Assembly (NCBI RefSeq): GCF_020217485.1 | Contig: NZ_JAEKMI010000024.1 | Span: forward strand, 1-64,000 | Reading direction: 5' to 3' | Source of the DNA: Mycobacterium sp. WUMAC-067 | GTDB taxonomy: Bacteria; Actinomycetota; Actinomycetes; Mycobacteriales; Mycobacteriaceae | Length of the DNA: 64,000 nucleotides | Shown here: piece after piece, positions 41,326-50,041 of the stretch | How the letters are laid out: each line of letters starts with the position of its first letter | Position numbering within the stretch: the stretch's first letter is position 1 | Made by a program: the position numbers and the translations under genes | The notes under the pieces: model-generated | Seen by the model: only the letters and a program-made list of their open reading frames with translations | What the model was told of the DNA's origin: nothing | The model's database searches: none

Positions 41326-41331
41326 TAGCGT
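41326..41331 (+). promoter_or_regulatory. -10 element (TAGCGT) for a leaderless gntR operon
   Basis: TAGCGT ends six bases before GTG 41338, ideal for a transcript starting at the GTG. It is the only promoter-like element directly ahead of the six-gene operon. Confidence 0.55.
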
Positions 41332-41337
41332 GGCGGC

Positions 41338-42096
41338 GTGGCGCAACCAGTACCCGTCGGGGATGCTCAGGGCTCGCGGGCCAATCGCGCCCGCCGGGTC
41401 GCCGACGTGTTGCGCCAGCAGATCCACGCCGACGCCTACCCGGACGGCCTGCCGGCCGAACTGGACTTGGCCGCCGAATTCTCGGTCTCGCGCAACACCG
41501 TTCGTGAAGCGCTGACCGTCCTCAAGCACGAGGGGTTGATCGACCGGGGGCCCAAGGTCGGCACCCACGTCGCGCAGCGCAAGTACGCCCACGGGCTCGA
41601 CGCGCTGCTGGGCCTGAAGGAGACGTTCAAGGACCTCGGCGTGGTGCGCAACGAGGTGCGGGCGGCCATGCCGGTCACCGCGCCGCCGTCGGTGGCCCGC
41701 CGGTTGCGGCTGAAGCCGGGGGAGCAGGCGGTGTTCGTCGAGCGGCTGCGCTACCTCGGCGACCTGCCGCTCAGCCTGGACCTCACCTACCTCGCCCCGG
41801 ACATCGGCGGGCAGGTGTTGAACCATCCCCTCGAGACCGACGACTTGTTCGCGCTCATCGAGGACGTCAGCGGGCAGCGGCTGGGCTCGGCGACGCTGGC
41901 ACTCGAGGCCATCCCCGCCGACGCGCATTCGGCGGCCACGCTGCAGGTGCCCGACGGTGCGGCCCTGCTGATGCTGGAGCGCCTCACCAGCCTCGCGGAC
42001 GGCACACCCGTCGACCTCGAGTACATCCGGATGCGCGGTGACCGAATCACCATGCGCGGCAATCTTGTCAGAGCCGAAACGAGGAGCAACTCATGA
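41338..42096 (+). CDS. GntR-family regulator with UTRA-type effector domain
   Basis: 252 residues. The winged helix-turn-helix spans about 15-82 (ADVLRQQIHADAYPDGLPAE, then LAAEFSVSRNTVREALTVLK and EGLIDRGPKVGTHVAQR). The C-terminal domain (about 95-245) is of the HutC/UTRA chorismate-lyase-like type, ending in DLEYIRMRGDRITMRGNL. It is the first gene of the operon and should sense the transported solute or a product. It overlaps the ferredoxin gene by 4 bp (ATGA) and appears to be translated from a leaderless message, so its level would follow its own promoter closely. Confidence 0.92.
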   Translation: MAQPVPVGDAQGSRANRARRVADVLRQQIHADAYPDGLPAELDLAAEFSVSRNTVREALTVLKHEGLIDRGPKVGTHVAQRKYAHGLDALLGLKETFKDLGVVRNEVRAAMPVTAPPSVARRLRLKPGEQAVFVERLRYLGDLPLSLDLTYLAPDIGGQVLNHPLETDDLFALIEDVSGQRLGSATLALEAIPADAHSAATLQVPDGAALLMLERLTSLADGTPVDLEYIRMRGDRITMRGNLVRAETRSNS

Positions 42097-42323
42097 CGCT
42101 GATCAACAACACGCGTGCGGACGTACCCGTGACGATCGACGAGTCGCTGTGCATCGACGGCTGCACGCTGTGCGTGGAGGTCTGCCCCCTGGACGCGCTG
42201 GCCATCAACCCCGACACCGGCAAGGCCTTCATGCATGTCGACGAATGCTGGTACTGCGGCCCCTGCGCGGCCCGCTGTCCGACCGGCGCCGTCACCGTCA
42301 ACATGCCCTATCTCCTTCGCTGA
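42093..42323 (+). CDS. 2x[4Fe-4S] ferredoxin, AprB-like
   Basis: 76 residues with eight Cys in two cluster motifs: Cys20-x3-Cys24-x2-Cys27-x3-Cys31-Pro and Cys52-x2-Cys55-x2-Cys58-x3-Cys62-Pro. The ECWYCGPCAARCPTGAV segment is strongly like the beta subunit of APS reductase and similar electron carriers. It has little sequence beyond the clusters. It is coupled to gntR and in one operon with the flavoprotein at 45343, so I infer that it passes electrons to or from that FAD enzyme, as AprB does for AprA. Confidence 0.93.
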   Translation: MTLINNTRADVPVTIDESLCIDGCTLCVEVCPLDALAINPDTGKAFMHVDECWYCGPCAARCPTGAVTVNMPYLLR

Positions 42324-42348
42324 CAAGCGTTTAGCCTCAGGATCTTTC

Positions 42349-43746
42349 ATGAAACGTCACGCCGTATGGCCGGCGTCGGTGATGGTCGCGGTCGCCGCGC
42401 TCACCTCGGGTTGCTCGCTGGAATCCCTGTCGCAGTCATCCGGTGTGGTCAACGTGGTGGTGGGGTACCAGTCCAAGACCATCAACACCGTCACCGCGGG
42501 CACGCTGCTGCGCGCGCAGGGCTACCTCGAACGCCGCCTGGCGAACATCACCACCCGCACCGGCACCAAATACGCGGTGCGGTGGCAGGATTACGACACC
42601 GGCGCCCCGATCACCGCGCAGATGCTCGCCGAAAAGATCGACATCGGCTCGATGGGCGACTATCCGATGCTGATCAACGGCTCCAAGACGCAGGCCAACC
42701 CGCTGGCCCGCACCGAGATCGTCTCCATCACCGGCTACAACCCCAAGGGCGCCCTCAACATGGTGGTGGTGAGCCCGGATTCGCACGCCAAGGGCCTGAC
42801 CGACCTCGCGGGCACCAAGGTCTCCGCCAGCGTCGGGTCGGCCGGCCACGGCACCCTGGTGCGGGCGCTGAGCCGGGCCTGCGGCGGCGGTGTCTGCGGT
42901 GTCGAGGTGCTCAACCAACAACCGCAGGTCGGGGCGTCGGCGCTGGAATCCGGTCAGGTGCAAGCGCTTTCGCAATTCGTCGCCTGGCCGGGGCTGCTGG
43001 TCTACCAGGGCAAGGCCAAACTGCTCTACGACGGGGCCGAGCTGAACCTGCCCACCCTGCACGGCGTGGTGGTGCGCCGCTCCTACGCGTCGGCGCACCC
43101 GGAGGTGCTGGGCGCCTTCCTGCAGGCGCAACTGGACGCCACCGACTTCCTGAACAACAAGCCGCTGCAGGCCGCCCGCATCGTCGCCGAGGAAAGCGGG
43201 CTGCCCCAGGAGGTGGTGTACCTCTACAACGGTCCCGGCGGCACGTCGTTCGACACCACGCTGAAGCCGTCGCTCGTCGAGGCGTTGAAAAGCGATGTGC
43301 CGTACCTGAAGTCGATCGGCGACTTCGCCGACCTCGATGTGGCGAAGTTCGTCGTGGACGAACCGCTGCGCGCGGTGTTCACCGCCCGCGGGCTCGACTA
43401 CGCGGCGTCGCGGGCGCGCACCGCCAACCCGTCGGCGCTGCGCGGCGACCCCGCGCTGGCCAGCGAGCTGTGGCTGGACGGAGCCGACGCGACGCAGACG
43501 ATCGCCACCCCGACCGGCCTGCTGCAGGCCGTGCGGGATGCGGTCGGCCACGGCGCCAAGGTCCGCGCGGCCTACGTTCCCGACGCCGAACTCGGCACTC
43601 GCTGGTTCGCGGACAAGGCGTTCTGGGTCAAAGACGGGCAGAACTACCTGCCGTTCGGCACCGCGGCCGGCGCGCACCGGTACCTCGCCGCCCACCCGGG
43701 CGGCGTCGTCATGGATTACCAAGAGGCACTGGGAGGTTCGGTATGA
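42349..43746 (+). CDS. Lipoprotein solute-binding protein (TauA/SsuA/NMT1-like) with C-terminal extension
   Basis: 465 residues from ATG 42349. The signal peptide ends in ALTSGC, with Cys22 as the likely lipidated residue. Residues about 35-370 are the type 2 periplasmic-binding fold of the sulfonate/nitrate/taurine group (IDIGSMGDYPMLINGSK and AGTKVSASVGSAGHGTLVRA). The last 90 residues are extra for this family and end in FWVKDGQNYLPFGTAAGAHR...HPGG, which resembles the NosL copper-chaperone fold; that assignment is tentative. It overlaps the permease gene as ATGA. The solute is unknown. Confidence 0.9.
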   Translation: MKRHAVWPASVMVAVAALTSGCSLESLSQSSGVVNVVVGYQSKTINTVTAGTLLRAQGYLERRLANITTRTGTKYAVRWQDYDTGAPITAQMLAEKIDIGSMGDYPMLINGSKTQANPLARTEIVSITGYNPKGALNMVVVSPDSHAKGLTDLAGTKVSASVGSAGHGTLVRALSRACGGGVCGVEVLNQQPQVGASALESGQVQALSQFVAWPGLLVYQGKAKLLYDGAELNLPTLHGVVVRRSYASAHPEVLGAFLQAQLDATDFLNNKPLQAARIVAEESGLPQEVVYLYNGPGGTSFDTTLKPSLVEALKSDVPYLKSIGDFADLDVAKFVVDEPLRAVFTARGLDYAASRARTANPSALRGDPALASELWLDGADATQTIATPTGLLQAVRDAVGHGAKVRAAYVPDAELGTRWFADKAFWVKDGQNYLPFGTAAGAHRYLAAHPGGVVMDYQEALGGSV

Positions 43747-44600
43747 CTGCCCAAGTGGTGGCCGATCAAGTCCTTGGCGTGGTCTCGACGCCCGCGGTGA
43801 CGCGGCCGCGGCGCATCACGGCGCGGTGGCAGTCCCGGCTGCTGCGGGTGGCGTCGGTGGCAGCCGCGATCGGGGTGTGGCAGTTGCTCACCGCGGACAA
43901 GGTGCGGCTGTTGCTGCGGTTCGACACGCTGCCCACCGTCACCGAGATCGTGAACGCGCTGCACCGCCGGCTCGGCACCGGCGAATACTGGCTCGACCTG
44001 GCGCAGTCGCTGATCCGCATTTTGACCGGCTTCGGGCTGGCCGCCGTCATCGGCGTCGCGACCGGTGTGCTGCTGGGCCGTTCGCGGCTGTTCGCCGACG
44101 TCTTCGGGCCGCTGGCGGAGCTGGCCCGGCCCATCCCGGCGATCGCGATGGTGCCCGTGGCCATCCTGCTGTTCCCGACCGACGAGGCCGGCATCGTGTT
44201 CATCACGTTCCTGGCGGCCTATTTCCCGATCATGGTCTCCACCCGGCACGCGGTGCGCGCACTGCCCACGCTGTGGGAGGACTCGGTGCGCACGCTGGGT
44301 GGTGGCCGCTGGCAGGTGCTGACCCAGGTGGTGCTGCCCGGCATCCTGCCGGGTGTGTTCGGCGGGTTGTCCGTCGGCATGGGCGTGGCGTGGATCTGCG
44401 TGATCTCCGCCGAGATGATCTCCGGGCGCCTCGGCGTCGGCTACCGCACCTGGCAGGACTACACCGTGCTGGCCTACCCGCAGGTGTTCGTCGGCATCAT
44501 CACCATCGGCGTGCTGGGGTTCGTGACGTCGGCGGCCGTCGAGGTGGTGGGCCGCCGCGTGACCCGCTGGCTGCCCCGCGCACAGGAGGGAGCACGATGA
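43743..44600 (+). CDS. ABC transporter permease (SsuC/TauC-like)
   Basis: 285 residues with about six membrane helices and the BPD_transp_1 coupling-loop motif TLGGGRWQVLTQVVLPGILPG (EAA-like). ARPIPAIAMVPVAILLF is the conserved SsuC/TauC segment. It works with the binding protein upstream and the ATPase downstream; only one permease gene is present, so it would form a homodimer. An open frame extends far upstream in phase, but that is the shadow of the binding-protein gene; ATG 43743 overlaps its stop. Confidence 0.94.
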   Translation: MTAQVVADQVLGVVSTPAVTRPRRITARWQSRLLRVASVAAAIGVWQLLTADKVRLLLRFDTLPTVTEIVNALHRRLGTGEYWLDLAQSLIRILTGFGLAAVIGVATGVLLGRSRLFADVFGPLAELARPIPAIAMVPVAILLFPTDEAGIVFITFLAAYFPIMVSTRHAVRALPTLWEDSVRTLGGGRWQVLTQVVLPGILPGVFGGLSVGMGVAWICVISAEMISGRLGVGYRTWQDYTVLAYPQVFVGIITIGVLGFVTSAAVEVVGRRVTRWLPRAQEGAR

Positions 44601-45346
44601 CCGCGACGAAAACCGGGATGACCCTCGAGCTGGACCGGGTTCGGTTGTCCTACAACGGTCCTCCGGTGATCGACGAGCTGAGCCTGGTGGTGCGGCCGGG
44701 GGAGATCCTGGTGCTGACCGGGCCGTCGGGCTGCGGCAAGTCGACGGTGCTGCGCGCCCTGGCCGGCCTGCTCTCACCCGACGGCGGCCGCGTGCTGGCC
44801 GACGGCGGCGCCGTCCACACCACCTCGGGCGACCGGGGAATGGTGTTCCAGGACAACGCTTTGCTGCCCTGGCGCACCGTGCGGTCCAACATCGAACTGG
44901 CGCTGCGCCTGCGCGGCGAACCCCGGTCCGGCCGGCGCGCCGCCGCCGAACGCTGGATCGACGAACTCGGTCTCACCGGCTTCGGCGACTACCTGCCCAA
45001 GAGCCTGTCCGGCGGGATGCGCCAGCGCGTCCAGCTCGCGCGGGGCCTGGCCGGCGCGCCCCGCGCGGTGATGATGGACGAGCCGTTCGGCGCGCTGGAC
45101 ACCCAGACGCGGGCGGCCATGCAGCGCTTGCTGATCGACACCTGGCGCACCCACCCGACCACGATCGTGTTCGTCACCCACGACGTCGACGAGGCGCTGG
45201 CGCTCGGCGACCGCATCGTGGTGCTGGGCCGCGCCGGTGAGCCACTGCGAGCCTCGATCGAGGTGCCGGATCCGCGCAGCGACCGGCCGCAGCAGGAATT
45301 GCGCGCGCAGATCATCGCCGCGCTGAACCACGCGGAGGTCCCATGA
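44597..45346 (+). CDS. ABC transporter ATPase (SsuB/TauB-like)
   Basis: 249 residues: Walker A GPSGCGKST, Q-loop VFQDNALLPW, signature LSGGMRQRVQLARGLAG, Walker B RAVMMDEPFGALD and switch His FVTHDVDEAL. The sequence after the Q-loop (ALLPWRTVRSNIELAL) is characteristic of the nitrate/sulfonate/taurine importers. AGGAGGG precedes ATG 44597; the stop overlaps the flavoprotein start. Confidence 0.95.
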   Translation: MTATKTGMTLELDRVRLSYNGPPVIDELSLVVRPGEILVLTGPSGCGKSTVLRALAGLLSPDGGRVLADGGAVHTTSGDRGMVFQDNALLPWRTVRSNIELALRLRGEPRSGRRAAAERWIDELGLTGFGDYLPKSLSGGMRQRVQLARGLAGAPRAVMMDEPFGALDTQTRAAMQRLLIDTWRTHPTTIVFVTHDVDEALALGDRIVVLGRAGEPLRASIEVPDPRSDRPQQELRAQIIAALNHAEVP

Positions 45347-48045
45347 TGCAGATTCCCGACCCGGCGGCACCGGTCCGGCTCGACTGTGACGTCCTGGTCA
45401 TCGGCGGCGGCACCGCCGGCACCATGGCGGCGCTGTCCGCGGCCGAGAACGGCGCGCAGGTGCTGTTGCTGGAGAAGGCCCATGTGCGGCACTCCGGCGC
45501 CCTGGCGATGGGCATGGACGGGGTCAACAACGCGGTGATCCCCGGCAAGGCCGAGCCCGAGGACTACGTCGCCGAGATCACCCGCGCCAACGACGGAATC
45601 GTCAACCAGCGCACGGTGTATCAGACCGCCACCCGCGGGTTCGCGATGGTGCAGCGGCTGGAGCGCTACGGGGTGAAGTTCGAGAAGAACGAGCACGGTG
45701 AGTACGCCGTGCGCCGGGTGCACCGCTCGGGTTCGTACGTGCTGCCCATGCCCGAGGGCAAGGACGTGAAAAAGGCGCTGTACCGGGTGCTTCGGCAACG
45801 GTCGATGCGCGAGAAGATCCGGATCGAGAACCGGCTGATGCCGGTGCGGGTGCTGGTGGACGGCGGCCGTGCGGTGGGCGCCGCGGCGCTCAACACGCGC
45901 ACCGGCGAGTTCGTCACCGTCGGCGCCAAGGCGGTGATCCTGGCGACCGGGGCGTGCGGCCGGCTCGGGCTGCCCGCCTCGGGCTATCTGTACGGCACAT
46001 ACGAGAATCCGACCAACGCCGGCGACGGGTACTCGATGGCCTACCACGCGGGTGCCGAGCTGTCCGGGATCGAATGCTTCCAGGTCAACCCGTTGATCAA
46101 GGACTACAACGGCCCGGCGTGCGCGTACGTGGCCAATCCCTTTGGCGGATACCAGGTCAACGCGCTCGGCGAGCGGTTCGTGGACTCCGACTACTGGTCG
46201 GGGCAGATGATGGCCGAGGTCAAAAGCGAGATCGACTCCGCGCGCGGACCCATCTATCTCAAGGTGACGCACCTCGCCGATGAGACGCTGACCGCGCTGG
46301 AAAACATCCTGCACACCACCGAACGGCCCACCCGCGGCACGTTCCACGCCAATCGCGGCCACGACTACCGCACCCACGACATCGAGATGCATATCTCCGA
46401 GATCGGTTTGTGCAGTGGGCATTCCGCCTCCGGCGTGTGGGTCGACGAGCAGGCCCGCACCACGGTGCCCGGCCTGTACGCCGCGGGAGACATGGCCTGC
46501 GTCCCGCACAACTACATGATCGGGGCGTTCGTGTTCGGCGACCTGGCCGGCACGCACGCCGCGGCCACTCTGGCCGACGTGGCTGCGCCGCAACGTCTTC
46601 CGGAGGACCAGGTGCGCGAGGCGCACGAGTTGATCTACCGGCCGCTGCGCCACCCGGACGGCCCGCCGCAGCCCCAGGTCGAATACAAGCTGCGCCGCTT
46701 CGTCAACGACTATGTCGCCCCGCCGAAGACGGCGGCCAAATTGTCGCTCGCGATCCGCACCTTCGACCGGATGAGCGATGAGATCGCCGAGATGGGCGCC
46801 CGCAACCCGCACGAGCTGATGCGCGCGGTGGAGGTGTCGTTCATCCGGGACTGCGCCGAGATGGCCGCCCGGTCCTCGCACACCCGCACCGAATCGCGCT
46901 GGGGCCTCTACCACGACCGCGCCGATCTACCCGGCCGCGACGACAACCAATGGGGCTACCACCTCAACCTGCGCAAGAGCCCCGGCGGTGAGATGGTGTT
47001 CCTCAAACGGCCGGTGGCGCCGTATTTCGTGCCGGTCCCCGAGCTGGACGGGCTGCCGCCCACCGACCAGACCGTGTACCCGGTGGAGGAGCCGCCGCTG
47101 ATCGGCGGCCAGGCCCCGGCCACGGCGGTGTCCCGGATCGCCTCGGCCACAACGGCGTTCGAACCTCCCTCGCCCCGCATCGCCGAGGTGCTGGCGCTCG
47201 AGGAACCGACGGTCACCGACCTGGCGCGCTACCTCGCCGACTCCGATCCCGGCGTGCGCCGCACGGCGGTGGCAACATTGACCGAGCACATCCCCGACGG
47301 GTATGCGCCCGCCCTGTTGGCCGCGCTGGGCGACGACGACGCCGCCGTCCGCCGCACCGGCGCCGACGGGATCCGCGAGCTGGTCGAGGTGCTCCCCGAG
47401 CCCGAAAAGGCTGGGGAATACCTGGATTCGGCCGACCGCGTGGTGCGGGCGGCGGCGCTGTACGTCCTGGCGGCACGCCGCTCCGGTGACGGCGCCCAAT
47501 ACCGTCGGGCCCTCGCCGACGCCGATCATCGGGTGCGTATCGAGGCCGTGCGCGCGCTGGTGTCCGTCGACGACGTGCACGGCGTCGTCGCCGCTGCCGC
47601 CGACCAGAACCGGGAGGTCCGGATCGCCGCGGCCGCCGGGCTGGCGACGCTAAGGGGCGGAGCCGAGGCCGTGCGCGGGCTGGTCGCCGACACGGACCCG
47701 TTGGTCCGTGCCGCCGGCCTCGCCGCGTTGGGCGAGATAGGTTGCGGCCAAGACGATTACAGCGCCGTCAAGCTGGCGCTACGGGCCCCGGCGTGGCAGG
47801 TGCGCGAAGGCGCGGCGCGGGCGCTGGCCGGCGCGGCGGCGGACTTCGCGGTTCCGCAGCTGTCCGAGGCGCTCAGCGACGCGCATCTGGACGTGCGCAA
47901 GGCGGCGGTGCTCAGCCTGACGCGCTGGGCGGCCGAACCCGCCGCGCGGGACGCCCTGGGGATCGCGCTCAAGGACAGCGACGCCGACGTGCGCGCCTAC
48001 GCGCGCCGGGCGCTGGGACACGACGGCTCACCGGCGAACGACTAG
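45343..48045 (+). CDS. AprA/FrdA-like flavoprotein with C-terminal HEAT-repeat domain
   Basis: 900 residues. The FAD-binding fold opens with VLVIGGGTAGTMAALSA (GGGTAG 21-26) and closes with TTVPGLYAAGDMA near residue 385. The body is closest to the APS reductase alpha/fumarate reductase family: TRANDGIVNQ (80-89), RSGSYVLPMPEG, and CSGHSASGVWVDE with His360 at the position of an active-site His in AprA (an alignment inference). From about residue 612 to the end the sequence is eight or so HEAT-like repeats (for example SDPGVRRTAVATL, DDAAVRRTGADGI, ADHRVRIEAVRAL, DADVRAYARRAL). HEAT repeats are protein-binding and are not part of AprA or FrdA. The ferredoxin at 42093 is the likely redox partner. 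Confidence 0.88.
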   Translation: MMQIPDPAAPVRLDCDVLVIGGGTAGTMAALSAAENGAQVLLLEKAHVRHSGALAMGMDGVNNAVIPGKAEPEDYVAEITRANDGIVNQRTVYQTATRGFAMVQRLERYGVKFEKNEHGEYAVRRVHRSGSYVLPMPEGKDVKKALYRVLRQRSMREKIRIENRLMPVRVLVDGGRAVGAAALNTRTGEFVTVGAKAVILATGACGRLGLPASGYLYGTYENPTNAGDGYSMAYHAGAELSGIECFQVNPLIKDYNGPACAYVANPFGGYQVNALGERFVDSDYWSGQMMAEVKSEIDSARGPIYLKVTHLADETLTALENILHTTERPTRGTFHANRGHDYRTHDIEMHISEIGLCSGHSASGVWVDEQARTTVPGLYAAGDMACVPHNYMIGAFVFGDLAGTHAAATLADVAAPQRLPEDQVREAHELIYRPLRHPDGPPQPQVEYKLRRFVNDYVAPPKTAAKLSLAIRTFDRMSDEIAEMGARNPHELMRAVEVSFIRDCAEMAARSSHTRTESRWGLYHDRADLPGRDDNQWGYHLNLRKSPGGEMVFLKRPVAPYFVPVPELDGLPPTDQTVYPVEEPPLIGGQAPATAVSRIASATTAFEPPSPRIAEVLALEEPTVTDLARYLADSDPGVRRTAVATLTEHIPDGYAPALLAALGDDDAAVRRTGADGIRELVEVLPEPEKAGEYLDSADRVVRAAALYVLAARRSGDGAQYRRALADADHRVRIEAVRALVSVDDVHGVVAAAADQNREVRIAAAAGLATLRGGAEAVRGLVADTDPLVRAAGLAALGEIGCGQDDYSAVKLALRAPAWQVREGAARALAGAAADFAVPQLSEALSDAHLDVRKAAVLSLTRWAAEPAARDALGIALKDSDADVRAYARRALGHDGSPAND

Positions 48046-48585
48046 TCAGCGCAGGATCTTGGCGTAGAGCAGACTGTCCTGCGGCTCGGGCCCCATGGTG
48101 GGGTAGACGGCGTGCCGGGCCAGCCGCCCCTCCAGGAAGAAACCGGCGTGCTCGAGCAGTCGCGCCGAACGTTCGTTGTCGACGCTGCAGGTGGCCCAGA
48201 CGCGATACACCTCGCGATCGGCGTCGAGCGCGGTGAGCAGCATGCCGAGCACCTCGGACATCAGACCCTTGCCCCACCACCGCCGGCCCAGGCAGTAGCC
48301 GATCTCGACCGAGTGCGGCGCCGCGCGCCGGCAGCTGGCCAGCCCGACGACCTCGCCGCGGTGCCGCAGCTCGATCACCCAGGTCTTCTCGTCGGCGCCG
48401 GCGTTGAGTTTTTCGGTGATCACCCGCCGCGTCGCGGCCACGTCGGGATGCGGCGCCCACAGCAGATATTTGGTGACCTGTGGATCGCGCGCGACCCGCT
48501 GGTACAGCGGCCCGGCGTCGTCGAGCGTGGGCGGGCGCAGCGTCAGCCGCGGCCCGTTGATGCGGTCGGGTGGGTAATCGGCCAT
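48046..48585 (-). CDS. GNAT N-acetyltransferase (RimJ/RimL-like)
   Basis: 179 residues from ATG 48585 with AAAGGG ten bases upstream. RimJ/RimL-type GNAT: N-terminal RLTLRPPTLDDAGPLYQRVA, the acetyl-CoA pyrophosphate loop GRRWWGKGLMSEVLGMLL (R/Q-x-x-G-x-G/A) and the SVDNERSARLLEHAGFFLEG C-terminal block. It may acetylate a ribosomal protein N-terminus or a small molecule. It is tail-to-tail with the flavoprotein gene (no gap between stop codons) and 13 bp after the serine hydrolase, with which it may be co-transcribed. Confidence 0.9.
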   Translation of the reverse strand: MADYPPDRINGPRLTLRPPTLDDAGPLYQRVARDPQVTKYLLWAPHPDVAATRRVITEKLNAGADEKTWVIELRHRGEVVGLASCRRAAPHSVEIGYCLGRRWWGKGLMSEVLGMLLTALDADREVYRVWATCSVDNERSARLLEHAGFFLEGRLARHAVYPTMGPEPQDSLLYAKILR

Positions 48586-48598
48586 GGCGGTGCGCCCT

Positions 48599-49813
48599 TT
48601 AGAGGCCGAGCGCGCGATACGTGTTGCGGACAAATCTCGGTTGGGCGGTGCGGAGTTTGGCCAGCGACGTGTTGCCGGCGACGGCCGTGGCCGCGTCGAC
48701 GGTCAGGTCCGGCAGGTTCTGGATGAGGTAGATCAGGATCAGATCCGCGGTGGGGTCCGCCTGCCACCAGGTCCCGTAGGCGCCCGGCCAGCTGAACGTG
48801 CCGACGCCGCCGGGCCCGAACAGCGGTGTGCTCCTTGCCGGATCGGTCACCACCGACAGGTTCAGCCCGAAGCCGCGGCCCACCCAATACGGCGCGCCGA
48901 GGAAGTTGTGCCGCTTCTGCTCGTCGGTCAGGCGGTCGGTGCGCATCAGCCGGACGGACTCCTCCGAGAGCACCCGCACGCCGTCGATCGTTCCGCCGTC
49001 GAGCAGCATCCGCACGAAACGCAGGTAATCGTCGGCGCTCGACCACAACCCGCCGCCGGCGTTGCAGAACGACGGCGGCGTCAGGTGCGGCGGGCCCATC
49101 ACCCCGTGCTGCAGCTGGTGCTCGTTGGTCAGCCGGTACATGGTCGCCGCGCGGCGCCGGGCCTCGGGGGTGACGAAGAACCCGGTGTCGGTCATGCCCG
49201 CCGGACCCAGGATCCGTTCGTCGAGAACCTGATGGAACGGCTTGCCCTCGATGCGGGAAGCGATGACGCCCAGCAGGTCGATGGAATGGCTGTAGGTGAC
49301 CCGGTCGCCGGGTTGGTGCACCAGCGGCAGCTTGGCGAGTTCGGCCAGCCAGGCGTCCGGGCCCTGATTGAACGGCAGCCGCATGTAGGCCTTGGCGATC
49401 GGCCCGGACACCGAGAATCCGTACGCCAGGCCGCTGGTGTGGGTGAGCAGGTCCTCGATCAGGATGGCGCGGTTCACCGGGTGGGTGCGGTCCAGCGGGC
49501 CGTGCGGATCGTCGAGCACCCGCACGTCGGCCAGCTCCGGCGCCCAGCGCACGATCGGATCCTTGAGCGTCAGCTTGCCCTCGTCGACCAGGCTCATGAT
49601 CGTGGCGACGGTCACCGGCTTGGTCATCGACGCGATGCGAAACAGCGTGTCGCGCTGCATCGGCAGGCCCGCGTCGACGTCGCGATAGCCGATCTCGTTG
49701 ACCTGCAGCAGTTCTCCGCGCTGCCACACCACCGTCACGGCGCCGGCGAGCAGGCCGGCGTCGCACACTTCGCGGACGGAGGCCGCGTTACCATCCAGGG
49801 TCCTGCGATTCAC
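48599..49813 (-). CDS. Serine beta-lactamase/esterase-family hydrolase
   Basis: 404 residues of the class C beta-lactamase/esterase (COG1680) family. The nucleophile is Ser62 in IASMTKPVT (SxxK, Lys65); the second motif is YSHS near residue 160 in place of the usual YxN, as in many esterases of the family; GPGGVGTFSWPG holds the third. There is no signal peptide, so it is probably cytoplasmic or membrane-associated, like LipD/Rv1923-type proteins. The GTG start lies six bases after a TAACCT -10 (49825-49820), so it is likely leaderless. It is divergent from the pyr operon. Confidence 0.88.
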   Translation of the reverse strand: MNRRTLDGNAASVREVCDAGLLAGAVTVVWQRGELLQVNEIGYRDVDAGLPMQRDTLFRIASMTKPVTVATIMSLVDEGKLTLKDPIVRWAPELADVRVLDDPHGPLDRTHPVNRAILIEDLLTHTSGLAYGFSVSGPIAKAYMRLPFNQGPDAWLAELAKLPLVHQPGDRVTYSHSIDLLGVIASRIEGKPFHQVLDERILGPAGMTDTGFFVTPEARRRAATMYRLTNEHQLQHGVMGPPHLTPPSFCNAGGGLWSSADDYLRFVRMLLDGGTIDGVRVLSEESVRLMRTDRLTDEQKRHNFLGAPYWVGRGFGLNLSVVTDPARSTPLFGPGGVGTFSWPGAYGTWWQADPTADLILIYLIQNLPDLTVDAATAVAGNTSLAKLRTAQPRFVRNTYRALGL

Positions 49814-49819
49814 TCGGTC

Positions 49820-49825
49820 AGGTTA
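49820..49825 (-). promoter_or_regulatory. -10 element (TAACCT) for a leaderless hydrolase gene
   Basis: On the minus strand TAACCT ends six bases before GTG 49813, the spacing expected for leaderless transcription. No Shine-Dalgarno lies between. Confidence 0.5.
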
Positions 49826-50041
49826 GCGGGCCGGCGCCGAAAGCCGATTGGCGCCGTTGCGCGCGGAAGGGGTGCCCAAGGACCGTCCACGTCCGTCCCA
49901 CCGTCACTCGGCGACTTGTCGCTGTGAGGCGGGCACACATCCTGTCCTTCCCGGGAGAGACGCATGGGGCGGGTGTGACGAGCACGAGGCGAAGCGATGC
50001 GCGCCACACACGCCTGGCGCCGCCGCCCCCGAAATAAGTGC

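Noticed and set aside
42366..44600. 744-codon open frame across the binding-protein and permease genes
   Set aside because: Its first two thirds are an Arg/Gly/Ala-rich shadow of the binding-protein gene; only the part from ATG 43743 is a real permease.
40309..49813. Genomic island with integrase or direct-repeat borders
   Set aside because: No integrase, tRNA target, flanking repeats or change in base composition is apparent, so I call it only an accessory stretch.
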